The translations under genes were made by a program, and so were the position numbers. Under the pieces are notes generated by a model. It saw nothing but the letters and a program-made list of their open reading frames with translations, made no database searches and was not told the origin of the DNA. Positions 27,429-36,511 of a stretch of DNA of 64,000 nt are shown here, piece after piece. Positions within the stretch are counted from its first letter, which is position 1, and each line of letters opens with the position of its first letter. Source of the DNA: Chitinophaga sp. YR573 (lineage in GTDB: Bacteria > Bacteroidota > Bacteroidia > Chitinophagales > Chitinophagaceae); NCBI RefSeq assembly GCF_900110995.1, contig NZ_FOJF01000002.1:186001-250000 (forward strand), in the 5' to 3' direction.

Positions 27429-28898
27429 ATGGATACTAATACAACATTGTACAGTGAAGATCTTGCACCTGTACCTGCTTCCAAAAGGACCTGGAGCACC
27501 TGGAACTATGCGGCCCTGTGGATCAGTATGAGCTTATGTATCCCTACCTACATGCTGGCCAGTTCACTGATAGAAGGCGGTATGAACTGGTGGCAGGCTA
27601 TTCTCACCATCTTCGCCGGTAATACTGTAGTGTTGATTCCAATGTTATTGAACGGACATGCCGGTGCTAAATACGGCATTCCATTCCCTGTATTTGCCAG
27701 AGCCAGCTTCGGCACAAAGGGCGCCAATATCCCGGCTATGCTGCGGGCAATTGTGGCCTGCGGATGGTTCGGCATTCAAACATGGATAGGTGGCTTTGCA
27801 CTCTTCCAGATGCTGCACTTATGGATACCTGCACTGGCTACATTGCCTCCGGTATTCCCTGCGTCTTTTGGCTTGCCTACAGGGCCTGCCATTTGTTTCC
27901 TCCTGTTCTGGTTACTAAATATGTATATCATATACCTTGGTATAGACAGCATCAAAAAACTGCTGGTGTTTAAAGCGATATTTCTGCCGCTGGCAGCACT
28001 GGCATTGTTATACTGGGCTATTACGGCTGTTAGTGGTGGGCTGGGACCTATACTGACACAACCATCTAAATTTACTACGAATGCAGCCTTCTGGGCTTTC
28101 TTCATACCCGGACTAACAGCCATGGTCGGCTTCTGGGCAACACTCTCCCTGAATATACCGGACTTTACAAGATATGCTGTTAACCAGCGCGCACAGATAA
28201 AAGGACAGGCATTAGGTTTGCCCTCATCCATGACATTATTCTCATTCATAGGGGTAGTGGTTACTTCCGCTACTACCATTGTATATGGTGCTACCATCTG
28301 GGACCCTGTAGTGCTGGCCGGTAAGTTCGAAAACAAAATACTGGTGAGCTTTGCCATGATTGCGGTAGCCATATCTACACTGGCTACCAACATCGCCGCA
28401 AATATTGTAAGTCCTGCGAATGACTTTGCCAATCTATCCCCTGCCAGGATCAATTTCCGCACAGGTGGATACATGACTGGTATTATCGGTATCCTTATTT
28501 TCCCATGGAAGCTGGTAGCCGATCCTTCCGGATATATTTTTACCTGGCTGGTGGGATATTCCAGTTTATTAGGACCAGTAGGCGGCATTATGATCGCTGA
28601 TTATTACCTGGTACGCAAACAGGAATTAGAAGTAGATGAACTGTATAAACCAGGAGGCATCTATAGTTTCACTAATGGTTTTAACCGGTATGCACTGATC
28701 ACATTATTGTTAGGCATACTTCCCAATATTCCCGGTTTTCTGAAAACGATAGGACTGATATCACCGGATGCTGTACCACAATGGTTATCCGGCATATACA
28801 GTTATGCCTGGTTTGTAGGATTCTTTGTATCGGGGATCAGTTATTATATCATTACTACTATCACTAAAGAGAAAGTTAATTATGTCACTGCTGATTAA
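27429..28898 (+). CDS. NCS1 family nucleobase:cation symporter
   Basis: The 489-residue protein has about 12 hydrophobic segments. NCS1 signatures include WSTWNYAALWISMSLCIPTY near 22, the GIQTWIGGFALFQML region near 114, and SLNIPDFTRYAVNQR near 240. NCS1 carriers import uracil, allantoin, hydantoins or related compounds with a cation. As the only transporter in an operon of reductive pyrimidine degradation, it is most probably the uracil/thymine uptake system. The next gene starts 17 bases before its stop, so the two are translationally coupled. Confidence 0.88.
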   Translation: MDTNTTLYSEDLAPVPASKRTWSTWNYAALWISMSLCIPTYMLASSLIEGGMNWWQAILTIFAGNTVVLIPMLLNGHAGAKYGIPFPVFARASFGTKGANIPAMLRAIVACGWFGIQTWIGGFALFQMLHLWIPALATLPPVFPASFGLPTGPAICFLLFWLLNMYIIYLGIDSIKKLLVFKAIFLPLAALALLYWAITAVSGGLGPILTQPSKFTTNAAFWAFFIPGLTAMVGFWATLSLNIPDFTRYAVNQRAQIKGQALGLPSSMTLFSFIGVVVTSATTIVYGATIWDPVVLAGKFENKILVSFAMIAVAISTLATNIAANIVSPANDFANLSPARINFRTGGYMTGIIGILIFPWKLVADPSGYIFTWLVGYSSLLGPVGGIMIADYYLVRKQELEVDELYKPGGIYSFTNGFNRYALITLLLGILPNIPGFLKTIGLISPDAVPQWLSGIYSYAWFVGFFVSGISYYIITTITKEKVNYVTAD

Positions 28899-30252
28899 AA
28901 ACGGAAGGATCATTACAGCTACGGACGACTATATCGCAGACATCTTCATAGAAGGAGAGGTCGTTACTGCGATTGGTAAAAACCTGTCTGTAAAAGCAGA
29001 CCAGGAAATAGATGCATCCGGTATGCTGGTAATGCCTGGTGGTATAGATCCACACGTACATCTCGATATGCCTTTTATGGGCACCTTTTCCAGTGATACA
29101 CATGAAACGGGTACCAGGGCTGCATTACATGGCGGCACAACTACCGTGATTGATTTCGTATTGCAGAAACAGGGGCATTCATTAAGAGAGGCATTGAATG
29201 AATGGAATGGCAGGGCAGATGGAACAGCCGTAGGTGATTACAGTTTTCATATGGCAGTCACTGATTTTAATGAACATACCAAAAAGGAAATAAAAGAAAT
29301 GGTGGATGAGGGGATCACCTCTTTCAAAACATTTATGGCGTATAAAGGCGCACTGATGATTGATGATAGTCAGATGACAGCATTAATGCAGGAAGTGAAA
29401 CAGCAGGGCGGAATGGTGACTGTACATGCCACAAATGGGGATATGATTGATTACCTGATAGCTAAACATAAAAGCGAAGGGAAATTATCTCCCCGTTATC
29501 ATTATCTCTCTCAGCCGGAAGTGACAGAAGCGGAAGCTTCCGGACGTTTTGCTGATATTGCAAACTACACAGGATGCACTGCTTACATTGTACATCTCAC
29601 CTGTGAAGGTGCATTGAATGCAGTACGCAATGCTACCAAAAGGAATCAGCATGTATTTGTAGAAACCTGTATCCAGTATTTGCTGCTGGATGATTCTTAT
29701 TATGAAAGGGATTTTGAAAGCGCCAAATGGGTAATGAGCCCGCCTTTGCGTAAGAAAAAAGACCAGGATACTTTATGGGCGGGCATTAACCAGGGACTGG
29801 TAAATATAGTAGCAACAGACCATTGCCCGTTTATGTGGAAACAAAAACTGATGGGTGCGGAAGACTTTTCCAAAATACCGAATGGTCATCCTGCCATAGA
29901 AAACAGGATGGAATTACTGTATAGTGAAGGAGTACATAAAAAGAAGATTTCACTCAATAAATATGTAGAGATCACTTCTGCAAATCCTGCAAAAATATTC
30001 GGCATGTTCCCGCGTAAAGGCACCATTGCACCAGGCAGTGATGCGGATATCCTCATTTTTGACCCGGAGAAAAAACATGTGTTATCTGCATCTACGCATC
30101 ATATGAACGTGGATTATTCCGCTTATGAAGGATGGGAAATAAACGGAAAAGTAAAGACAGTTTTATTGAGAGGGAAAATAGCAATAGATAATGGTGAATG
30201 CCTGGTGCCAAAGGGCTATGGTAAATTCATTAAACGTAAAAAAGTAAATTAA
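28882..30252 (+). CDS. hydA: Dihydropyrimidinase
   Basis: The start at 28882 gives MSLLIKNGRIITATDDYIAD, the standard opening of the family, and 456 residues; an upstream in-frame ATG lies deep in the permease gene. Metal-binding motifs are GGIDPHVHLDMPFMG near 53, the carbamylated-lysine region TSFKTFMAYKG near 148, GGMVTVHATNGD near 177, YIVHLTCEGAL near 234 and IVATDHCPF near 310. The enzyme hydrolyses dihydrouracil or dihydrothymine to N-carbamoyl-beta-amino acids. It is followed six bases later by beta-ureidopropionase, the next step of the pathway. Confidence 0.92.
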   Translation: MSLLIKNGRIITATDDYIADIFIEGEVVTAIGKNLSVKADQEIDASGMLVMPGGIDPHVHLDMPFMGTFSSDTHETGTRAALHGGTTTVIDFVLQKQGHSLREALNEWNGRADGTAVGDYSFHMAVTDFNEHTKKEIKEMVDEGITSFKTFMAYKGALMIDDSQMTALMQEVKQQGGMVTVHATNGDMIDYLIAKHKSEGKLSPRYHYLSQPEVTEAEASGRFADIANYTGCTAYIVHLTCEGALNAVRNATKRNQHVFVETCIQYLLLDDSYYERDFESAKWVMSPPLRKKKDQDTLWAGINQGLVNIVATDHCPFMWKQKLMGAEDFSKIPNGHPAIENRMELLYSEGVHKKKISLNKYVEITSANPAKIFGMFPRKGTIAPGSDADILIFDPEKKHVLSASTHHMNVDYSAYEGWEINGKVKTVLLRGKIAIDNGECLVPKGYGKFIKRKKVN

Positions 30253-30258
30253 ATCACT

Positions 30259-31125
30259 ATGTCGCGTATTATCAAATCAGGATTAATTCAAATGAGTTTG
30301 CCTAAGACAGAAGGCGAAGGAACTATTGAGGAGATCAAGGAGGCTATGATTCAAAAACATATTCCGCTGATTGAAGAAGCGGGAGAAAAAGGTGTGCAGA
30401 TCCTGTGTTTGCAGGAGATCTTCAGTACCCCTTATTTTTGCCCGGGACAGGATAGTAAGTGGTATCAGTCGGCCGAAAGTGTACCCGGACCAACAACCGA
30501 CCGTATGGCTGTTTATGCTGCTAAATACAACATGGTGATCATCGTACCGGTATATGAAAAAGAACAGGCCGGCATATTATATAATACAGCTGCCGTCATT
30601 GATGCAGATGGCACTTACCTGGGAAAATACCGTAAGAACCATATTCCGCATACTTCCGGTTTCTGGGAGAAATTCTTCTTTAAACCCGGCAACTTAGGTT
30701 ACCCTGTATTTCAAACGAGGTATGCTAAAGTGGGTGTCTACATTTGTTATGATCGTCATTTTCCTGATGGTGCAAGATGTCTTGGATTAAATGGAGCGGA
30801 GATCGTCTACAATCCATCAGCAACAGTAGCCGGTTTGTCTCAGTATTTATGGAAACTGGAACAACCTGCACATGCTGCTGCCAACGGTTATTTCATGGGA
30901 TGTATTAACCGTGTGGGAGAGGAGAAGCCCTGGAACCTGGGTAAATTTTATGGCTCTTCTTATTTTGTAGATCCACGCGGACAGGTATTCGCCACTGCTT
31001 CCGAAGATAAGGATGAGTTGCTGATCGCATCATTCGACCTTGATATGATAGAAGAAGTAAGAAGCGTATGGCAGTTCTTCCGCGACAGAAGACCGGAAAC
31101 CTATGGTAAACTGACAGAACTTTAA
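30259..31125 (+). CDS. Beta-ureidopropionase (N-carbamoyl-beta-alanine amidohydrolase, nitrilase superfamily)
   Basis: The 288-residue protein has the Glu-Lys-Cys triad of the nitrilase superfamily: LCLQEIFSTPYFCP near 50, KYRKNHIPH near 120 and VGVYICYDRHFPDGAR near 158. The close fit to N-carbamoyl-beta-alanine and N-carbamoylputrescine hydrolases, with the operon context, supports removal of ammonia and CO2 to give beta-alanine. It is cytoplasmic. It lies between dihydropyrimidinase and PreT with gaps of 6 and 9 bases. Confidence 0.88.
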   Translation: MSRIIKSGLIQMSLPKTEGEGTIEEIKEAMIQKHIPLIEEAGEKGVQILCLQEIFSTPYFCPGQDSKWYQSAESVPGPTTDRMAVYAAKYNMVIIVPVYEKEQAGILYNTAAVIDADGTYLGKYRKNHIPHTSGFWEKFFFKPGNLGYPVFQTRYAKVGVYICYDRHFPDGARCLGLNGAEIVYNPSATVAGLSQYLWKLEQPAHAAANGYFMGCINRVGEEKPWNLGKFYGSSYFVDPRGQVFATASEDKDELLIASFDLDMIEEVRSVWQFFRDRRPETYGKLTEL

Positions 31126-31134
31126 ATCATTGCT

Positions 31135-32457
31135 ATGACAATCCGTAATAACAGGTTAACAGCTGATGAATACAAGGAGCAATTCAGCGATATACGTCCG
31201 CCGTTTGAAACGTATGATGCTGCGTTAGTAGAAGCCAATCGTTGCCTGTATTGTTACGATGCTCCCTGTACAAAAAGTTGCCCTACAGGCATTGACGTCC
31301 CTAAGTTTATTAAACAAATCACCACAGAGAATCTCAGAGGCTCTGCCTACACTATATTAGTGTCTAACATCATGGGTGGAGGTTGTGCAAAGGTATGCCC
31401 GGTAGAGAAATTATGCGAAGGGGCCTGTGTATACAATCTGATGGAAGAAGAGGCAATCCCTATCGCCCGCCTGCAGCGATTTGCTACAGAAAGAGCTATA
31501 CAGGAACAATGGCCGCTGTTTACAAGAAAACCATCTACAGGTAAGAAAGTAGCGGTTATAGGTGCCGGTCCATCCGGACTTAGTTGCGCGCATGCATTAT
31601 CCAGAGAAGGTGTAGATGTAACGATCTATGAAAAGGAAAGTAAAGGTGGTGGATTGATGACCTACGGTATTGCCGCCTATAAGGTGACGCCGCAGTTTTG
31701 CCAGGAAGAAGTAGACTACATTACTTCCATTGGCGGTATCGAAATCGTATACAACCAGGAACTGGGGAAGCATATCAGTCTGGATACCCTGCAAAAAAAC
31801 TATGACGCAGTGTATCTCGCATTTGGGGTAGGATTGGCCCGCCAGCTGGAAATACCCGGCGAACAGTTACATGGGGTTGTAGATGCCATCAGCTTCATCT
31901 ATGATATCAGGACCAAAGGATATCCTGCCATCCCTGTAGGAGACCAGGTAGCGGTAATAGGGATGGGTATGACAGCCATTGATGCTGCTACACAGGCAAA
32001 ACGCCTGGGCGCTAAAGAAGTGACCCTTGTTTACAGGAGAACGCAACAGGAGATGTCCTGTACAGAAGCAGAACTGAATATCGCTAAACTGGATGGCTGT
32101 AAGATCGTATGGCTGGCAGCTCCCAAAGAGATAGTGGGGGAAGATGGTAAAGCTACTCAACTCGTTTGTAATATAGTGAAACTGGATGTAACAGGAGCAA
32201 TGGTAGCTACCGGGGAGATCATCACCTTAGCTGTTGACATGGTGATTAAGGCTGCTGGTCAGATGCCATTTGAAGAACTGGTATACAGTAATCAGCTGGA
32301 TAATAATAAGGGGAAGGTTATCATTGATGGTAATAGTACTACCAGTATACAAGGTGTATTTGCAGGCGGAGATTGTGTGAATGGTGGTAAAGAGGTAGTA
32401 GATGCAGTACAGGCAGGGAAGGATAGCGCAAAAGCAATATTGCAATATTTGTTTTAA
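31135..32457 (+). CDS. preT: NAD-dependent dihydropyrimidine dehydrogenase subunit PreT
   Basis: The 440-residue protein resembles the small subunit of glutamate synthase and PreT. The N-terminal iron-sulphur cysteines are in CLYCYDAPCTKSCPTG near 37 and GGGCAKVCPVEKLCEGACVY near 83. An FAD Rossmann motif VIGAGPSGLSCAHAL follows near 141, then an NAD site AVIGMGMTAIDAATQAKRLG near 263. PreT passes electrons from NADH to the PreA subunit. The next gene is preA, 9 bases downstream. Together they reduce uracil and thymine, the first step of the pathway. Confidence 0.9.
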   Translation: MTIRNNRLTADEYKEQFSDIRPPFETYDAALVEANRCLYCYDAPCTKSCPTGIDVPKFIKQITTENLRGSAYTILVSNIMGGGCAKVCPVEKLCEGACVYNLMEEEAIPIARLQRFATERAIQEQWPLFTRKPSTGKKVAVIGAGPSGLSCAHALSREGVDVTIYEKESKGGGLMTYGIAAYKVTPQFCQEEVDYITSIGGIEIVYNQELGKHISLDTLQKNYDAVYLAFGVGLARQLEIPGEQLHGVVDAISFIYDIRTKGYPAIPVGDQVAVIGMGMTAIDAATQAKRLGAKEVTLVYRRTQQEMSCTEAELNIAKLDGCKIVWLAAPKEIVGEDGKATQLVCNIVKLDVTGAMVATGEIITLAVDMVIKAAGQMPFEELVYSNQLDNNKGKVIIDGNSTTSIQGVFAGGDCVNGGKEVVDAVQAGKDSAKAILQYLF

Positions 32458-32466
32458 ACTTTTCAT

Positions 32467-33735
32467 ATGGCAGATATATCAGCCAATTTTCTTGGTATCA
32501 AATCACCCAATCCTTTCTGGCTGGCAAGTGCGCCACCAACAGATAAGCAGATAAATGTATTGCGCGCTTTTGAAGCAGGTTGGGGGGGAGTAGTCTGGAA
32601 AACCCTGGGTAGCCAGGTGAAGAATGTCTCTTCCCGTTATTCAGCGGTAGATTATAACGGGCGTCGTGTGATGGGGTTTAACAATATTGAACTGATCAGC
32701 GATCGTCCCCTGGACATTAATCTGAAAGAGATCAAAGAGTGTGTGCGGTTGTTTCCCGACCGGGCCATGATTGTTTCGCTGATGGCCGACAATGATCGTA
32801 ACAGCTGGCATGAACTGATTAAGAAAGTGGAGGATACCGGTGCACATGGGCTGGAGCTGAATTTTGGCTGTCCGCATGGTATGACGGAAAGGGGGATGGG
32901 TGCAGCCGTTGGGCAGGACCCTGACATTGCCAGGAAGGTGGTGGAATGGGTGATGGAAGCTGCTACTATTCCGGTTATTACCAAATTAACGCCCAACGTG
33001 CATTCCGTAGTACCTACCGGCAGGGCTGCGGTGGAAGCAGGTACGCATGCGTTATCGCTTATCAATACGATTCAATCAGTTACAGGTGTAGACCTGGATA
33101 CATTTGTGCCTAATCCTAATGTTGGGGGTAAATCTACTTTTGGGGGATATTGCGGGCCTGCTGTAAAACCTATCGCATTAAAGATGCTCACTACTATTGG
33201 TCAGGACAGGGTGACCTCTGCCGTACCCGTTTCAGGTATCGGTGGAATCGAAACCTGGAAGGATGCGGTAGAGTTCATGTTGCTGGGGGCGACGACCCTG
33301 CAGGTCTGTACGGCTGCCATGAAATATGGCTTCCGTATTATCGAGGATATGTGTGATGGGTTAAACAACTGGATGAACGAAAAAGGGTTTCAAACAATAG
33401 ATGAGTTTATTGGGAGATCACTTTCTACTTTAACAAACTGGGAAGAGCTGGATATGAACTTTCATATCGTTGCTCACATTAATCAGGATAAATGTATCCA
33501 TTGTGGGTTATGTTACATTGGATGCGAAGACGGCTCACACCAGGCTATTAACCTGTCTTACGGTAATCCCTACAACACTTACTCTATTAAAGAGGATGAG
33601 TGCGTAGGGTGTAATCTCTGCCAGCTTGTTTGTCCTGTTGATAACTGTATTACAATGACAGAACAAAGAAAAGGCGATGAATACCTGAACTGGAAAGAGT
33701 TTCAGCGCAGAGGGCTACCTTTAAACGACCATTAA
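32467..33735 (+). CDS. preA: NAD-dependent dihydropyrimidine dehydrogenase subunit PreA
   Basis: The 422-residue protein has an FMN-binding dihydroorotate-dehydrogenase-like barrel opening with LGIKSPNPFWLASAPPTDK near 9. LELNFGCPHGMTERGMG near 131 and ITKLTPNV near 175 line the pyrimidine site. Two ferredoxin-type [4Fe-4S] clusters lie at the end: CIHCGLCYIGC near 342 and CVGCNLCQLVCPVDNC near 379. It reduces uracil or thymine to the dihydro form with electrons from PreT. It is the last gene of the operon, and the next gene converges with no spare bases. Confidence 0.92.
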   Translation: MADISANFLGIKSPNPFWLASAPPTDKQINVLRAFEAGWGGVVWKTLGSQVKNVSSRYSAVDYNGRRVMGFNNIELISDRPLDINLKEIKECVRLFPDRAMIVSLMADNDRNSWHELIKKVEDTGAHGLELNFGCPHGMTERGMGAAVGQDPDIARKVVEWVMEAATIPVITKLTPNVHSVVPTGRAAVEAGTHALSLINTIQSVTGVDLDTFVPNPNVGGKSTFGGYCGPAVKPIALKMLTTIGQDRVTSAVPVSGIGGIETWKDAVEFMLLGATTLQVCTAAMKYGFRIIEDMCDGLNNWMNEKGFQTIDEFIGRSLSTLTNWEELDMNFHIVAHINQDKCIHCGLCYIGCEDGSHQAINLSYGNPYNTYSIKEDECVGCNLCQLVCPVDNCITMTEQRKGDEYLNWKEFQRRGLPLNDH

Positions 33736-34305
33736 TTAAAGATCTACATTGGCAAGCATAAATTCTTCTCTGATGTTATTAACTTCATAGGAATCTACGC
33801 AACCGCTTCTGGCTTCTCTTTTCAGATTTTTCCATTCAAGTAATAATACTTGCTGACCGTAATTCACCAGTTGCTGAATAGCAGCTTCTATTTCCCATCC
33901 GTTACCACGTTTGGTGATGGCTGCCAGTCTTATTTCCTGGATATAATCAGTCAGTTTCCTGTCTACAGGATTTTTATTATCTAAAAACAATGTGATGAGG
34001 GTGTGTTTTCTTTCCAGTTCTTTTATCAACCGGTGTCTTTCAATACCCGTTTTGTAATTTTCAACAAAGATGGCCTTATTACATTCCATAGCCATAGATA
34101 GATACTCAGCTATATGCTGACGCAAATCTTCAATATACTTTGCTTTTAACGAAGTAATCTGATTAATATAATTCCTGCGTCTGAGGCTTCTTACACTTAC
34201 AGCCAGAACAATAATTGAAATCAATATTGTTAACAAGATTCCAAAATTTTTAATAAATTCTCCTGCATCTGATTGCAAAAAGCGGGCAATTGGTGACTGT
34301 AACAT
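33736..34305 (-). CDS. Hypothetical single-pass membrane protein
   Basis: The 189-residue protein has one hydrophobic segment near residues 20-37 (NFGILLTILISIIVLAV), then a basic patch (RSLRRRNY). A long helical soluble part follows (KAKYIEDLRQHIAEYLSMAM and onward). The shape resembles membrane-anchored coiled-coil proteins. I recognise no named family. Its stop directly abuts the preA stop on the other strand. The gene stands alone and there is no clue to function. Confidence 0.6.
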   Translation of the reverse strand: MLQSPIARFLQSDAGEFIKNFGILLTILISIIVLAVSVRSLRRRNYINQITSLKAKYIEDLRQHIAEYLSMAMECNKAIFVENYKTGIERHRLIKELERKHTLITLFLDNKNPVDRKLTDYIQEIRLAAITKRGNGWEIEAAIQQLVNYGQQVLLLEWKNLKREARSGCVDSYEVNNIREEFMLANVDL

Positions 34306-34468
34306 TAATCTATCTTTTAGTTGGATGTATAAATAAAAAAAAGGTTAACAAACAACTGAAAGCGTTTAGTTCTGCTAGTCTACTGCTAAACTAAATATAA
34401 GGTTATAATGAGGAGGACTTATCCTGGTTAAATGAGGGTTTTCATAGAAAAGTTGACAAAAGAAAGAA

Positions 34469-35572
34469 CTATTTCAGATGAATTACTTCACCTTGTTTAT
34501 AAGATATAATTTCCTTGGTGGCATTTAGTTGCTCCATAAAGTATTCTATTGGCTTATTTCGGTTATAAGTAATACCTAAGAATTTCTTACCGGCTGCAGA
34601 TTGATCAACAATCAGCTTTACGCCGGAATACCTTGGTATAGCCTGGGCAATTTCATCAATTGTAACACCATCAGGGAATCTGAAGATTCCATTTTGCCTG
34701 TCCAGCATTTCTTCCTGGTCAAATGAATTCACTACAATATCTTTTCCTGCAAAGGTGGCAGCGTTACCTGGTTTTAATAAGACACTGCTACCGCCGGCAT
34801 TCATTTTTACACTTCCTTCTACAAGAGCCACTTTTACGATACCACTATCGTAAGTGTTCACGTTAAATTCAGTACCAAGCACCTGTACATCACTGTTGGG
34901 TGTATGGACGATAAACGGTTTTGTATTTTTAGCTATTTTGAAGAAGGCTTCTCCTGTAATCCTGATCTCACGTGTATCGCCATGAAACGTCATCGGAAAT
35001 TCCAGTATAGATGCAGAGTTAAGGATGACTGTACTTCCATCACTAAGTATTACCTTATAATCTTTTCCGGAAGGAACGGTAAGTGTACTGGTGTTGTAGG
35101 TATCGCTGGCTCCCGTATATGTTAATGTCTTATTATTACTATGTAAAAGGAAACCGTTGGCATTCATCTCTAAAGCATCGCTTTCAAGATTTATTTTCTT
35201 GTCCCCAACAGTCAGCCTTATCATATTGTCACCCATAAATGCAGGTGAATCAGCTTTCAAGGAAGAATTGATATAATATAATGATCCTCCTCCAAGAATA
35301 AGTATCGTACAGGCAGCAGCAACCACCCGCTGTATTATTTTGTTGAGCTTCCGTTTACCGGCAATTGCTATCAACTGATCAGCAGTTGCATAACCCTTTC
35401 CGGCAACCTGAGTGCCTTCTGATGCCAGTTCCTTTTGGATATATTCATATTGGATTCTTACATCTTCATCCTCTGCCATCAACTTATTCAGTTGAACCTT
35501 TTCTTCAGGCGTAATTGATCCTAATATGTCGGCAATAATAAGTGTTTGTATGTCAATAGCGTCTAAACCCAT
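34469..35572 (-). CDS. FecR family anti-sigma factor (locus 2)
   Basis: The 367-residue protein has a cytoplasmic part (1 to about 84), a membrane segment near 85-104 (VVAAACTILILGGGSLYYI) and a periplasmic FecR domain. The domain includes VILSDGSTVILNSASILEFPM, EIRITGEAFFKIAKNTKPF and VLGTEFNVNTYDSGIVKVALVEG. It is downstream of its ECF sigma gene on the same strand and divergent from the SusC/SusD pair. It has the same organisation as locus 1 but with sigma and FecR reversed relative to the operon direction. Confidence 0.92.
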   Translation of the reverse strand: MGLDAIDIQTLIIADILGSITPEEKVQLNKLMAEDEDVRIQYEYIQKELASEGTQVAGKGYATADQLIAIAGKRKLNKIIQRVVAAACTILILGGGSLYYINSSLKADSPAFMGDNMIRLTVGDKKINLESDALEMNANGFLLHSNNKTLTYTGASDTYNTSTLTVPSGKDYKVILSDGSTVILNSASILEFPMTFHGDTREIRITGEAFFKIAKNTKPFIVHTPNSDVQVLGTEFNVNTYDSGIVKVALVEGSVKMNAGGSSVLLKPGNAATFAGKDIVVNSFDQEEMLDRQNGIFRFPDGVTIDEIAQAIPRYSGVKLIVDQSAAGKKFLGITYNRNKPIEYFMEQLNATKEIISYKQGEVIHLK

Positions 35573-35625
35573 AGTATTACATTAAAGACAATACTAAAGA
35601 TCGAAAAGTATGAGTAGATCGAAAT

Positions 35626-36174
35626 TTATTTTAAGTGGAGTTTGGAGCGCATCAACTTTAAGGATGAGTATACCTGTGTTTTCACGGTATTAACAGACAG
35701 GCCAATAAGGTCAGCTACTTCTTTGTGGGACTTTTCTTCGAAGTAAACCAATTCGAGGGAACGGCGACTCTTTTCGGGTAACGTTTTCATCGCATTATTA
35801 AGGGTATCCCTTTGTTCATTATTATTTACATACACATGAGGATGCTCGACATTAACGTTCATCTTAGTATAACGCAGGTTGCGTTTAGCGTGGTTGGAAT
35901 TATGTTCTATTTTATTAAGGCTCATATTATGAGCGATCCGGGAGAGGTAAAATTTAACAGTTGATTTGATCTCGATCTTGCTTCTTTGTGCCCAGAGAGC
36001 CAGGAATACCTCCTGCATTACATCTTCGGCATCAGTCTTATCACGGAGTACCAGATATGCGGTAGTATAGACAACTTCACGATACTTCTCATATATCACT
36101 GAAAACGCTCCCCTGTCTCCGGCTTTAATTTGACGGAACAACTCAAAATCTTCCTGTATCTGCCTTTCTTGCAC
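35626..36174 (-). CDS. ECF RNA polymerase sigma factor (locus 2)
   Basis: The 182-residue protein has sigma region 2 (AGDRGAFSVIYEKYREVVYTT, then AEDVMQEVFLALWAQR) and region 4 (LPEKSRRSLELVYFEEKSHKEV, then LSVNTVKTQVYSSLKLMR). It lies 53 bases upstream of its FecR gene and divergent from SusC across a 337-bp gap. It is expected to switch on the susC-susD operon when the transporter signals. Confidence 0.92.
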   Translation of the reverse strand: MQERQIQEDFELFRQIKAGDRGAFSVIYEKYREVVYTTAYLVLRDKTDAEDVMQEVFLALWAQRSKIEIKSTVKFYLSRIAHNMSLNKIEHNSNHAKRNLRYTKMNVNVEHPHVYVNNNEQRDTLNNAMKTLPEKSRRSLELVYFEEKSHKEVADLIGLSVNTVKTQVYSSLKLMRSKLHLK

Positions 36175-36511
36175 GAGCGTATAAAATTTTAGTTACATGA
36201 CTTCTAAAAGATCTGACTGTCTGGTGTGTCCTAACTTTTTTGTCCGGGGCATATCCGAACGTGGAAATTATTACCGAAATTACCTATTTTTTCAATGTCA
36301 AAATGAACAGCCGGGAACTAATTTTTTAGGGAAGAAAATGGAAAAGTGCTAGAAGTCCGTCCATCAAGGATTACAGGGTAATACCCCCTCTGTAACTAAA
36401 AAATGGACAAAAAAAATGTAGAATCACTCATACTTTTTTAAAATCAGAATTGTCTTATATGGTTGGGGAATTTCAAAAGACACACCCAAAGAAACGGTTC
36501 CACGCTTCTCT
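36175..36511. other. Divergent promoter region of locus 2
   Basis: These 337 bases between the divergent sigma and SusC genes hold no credible frame. The stretch is AT-rich and must contain both promoters, but I cannot identify a clear -33/-7 pair. An ECF-type promoter for SusC is expected here. Confidence 0.45.
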
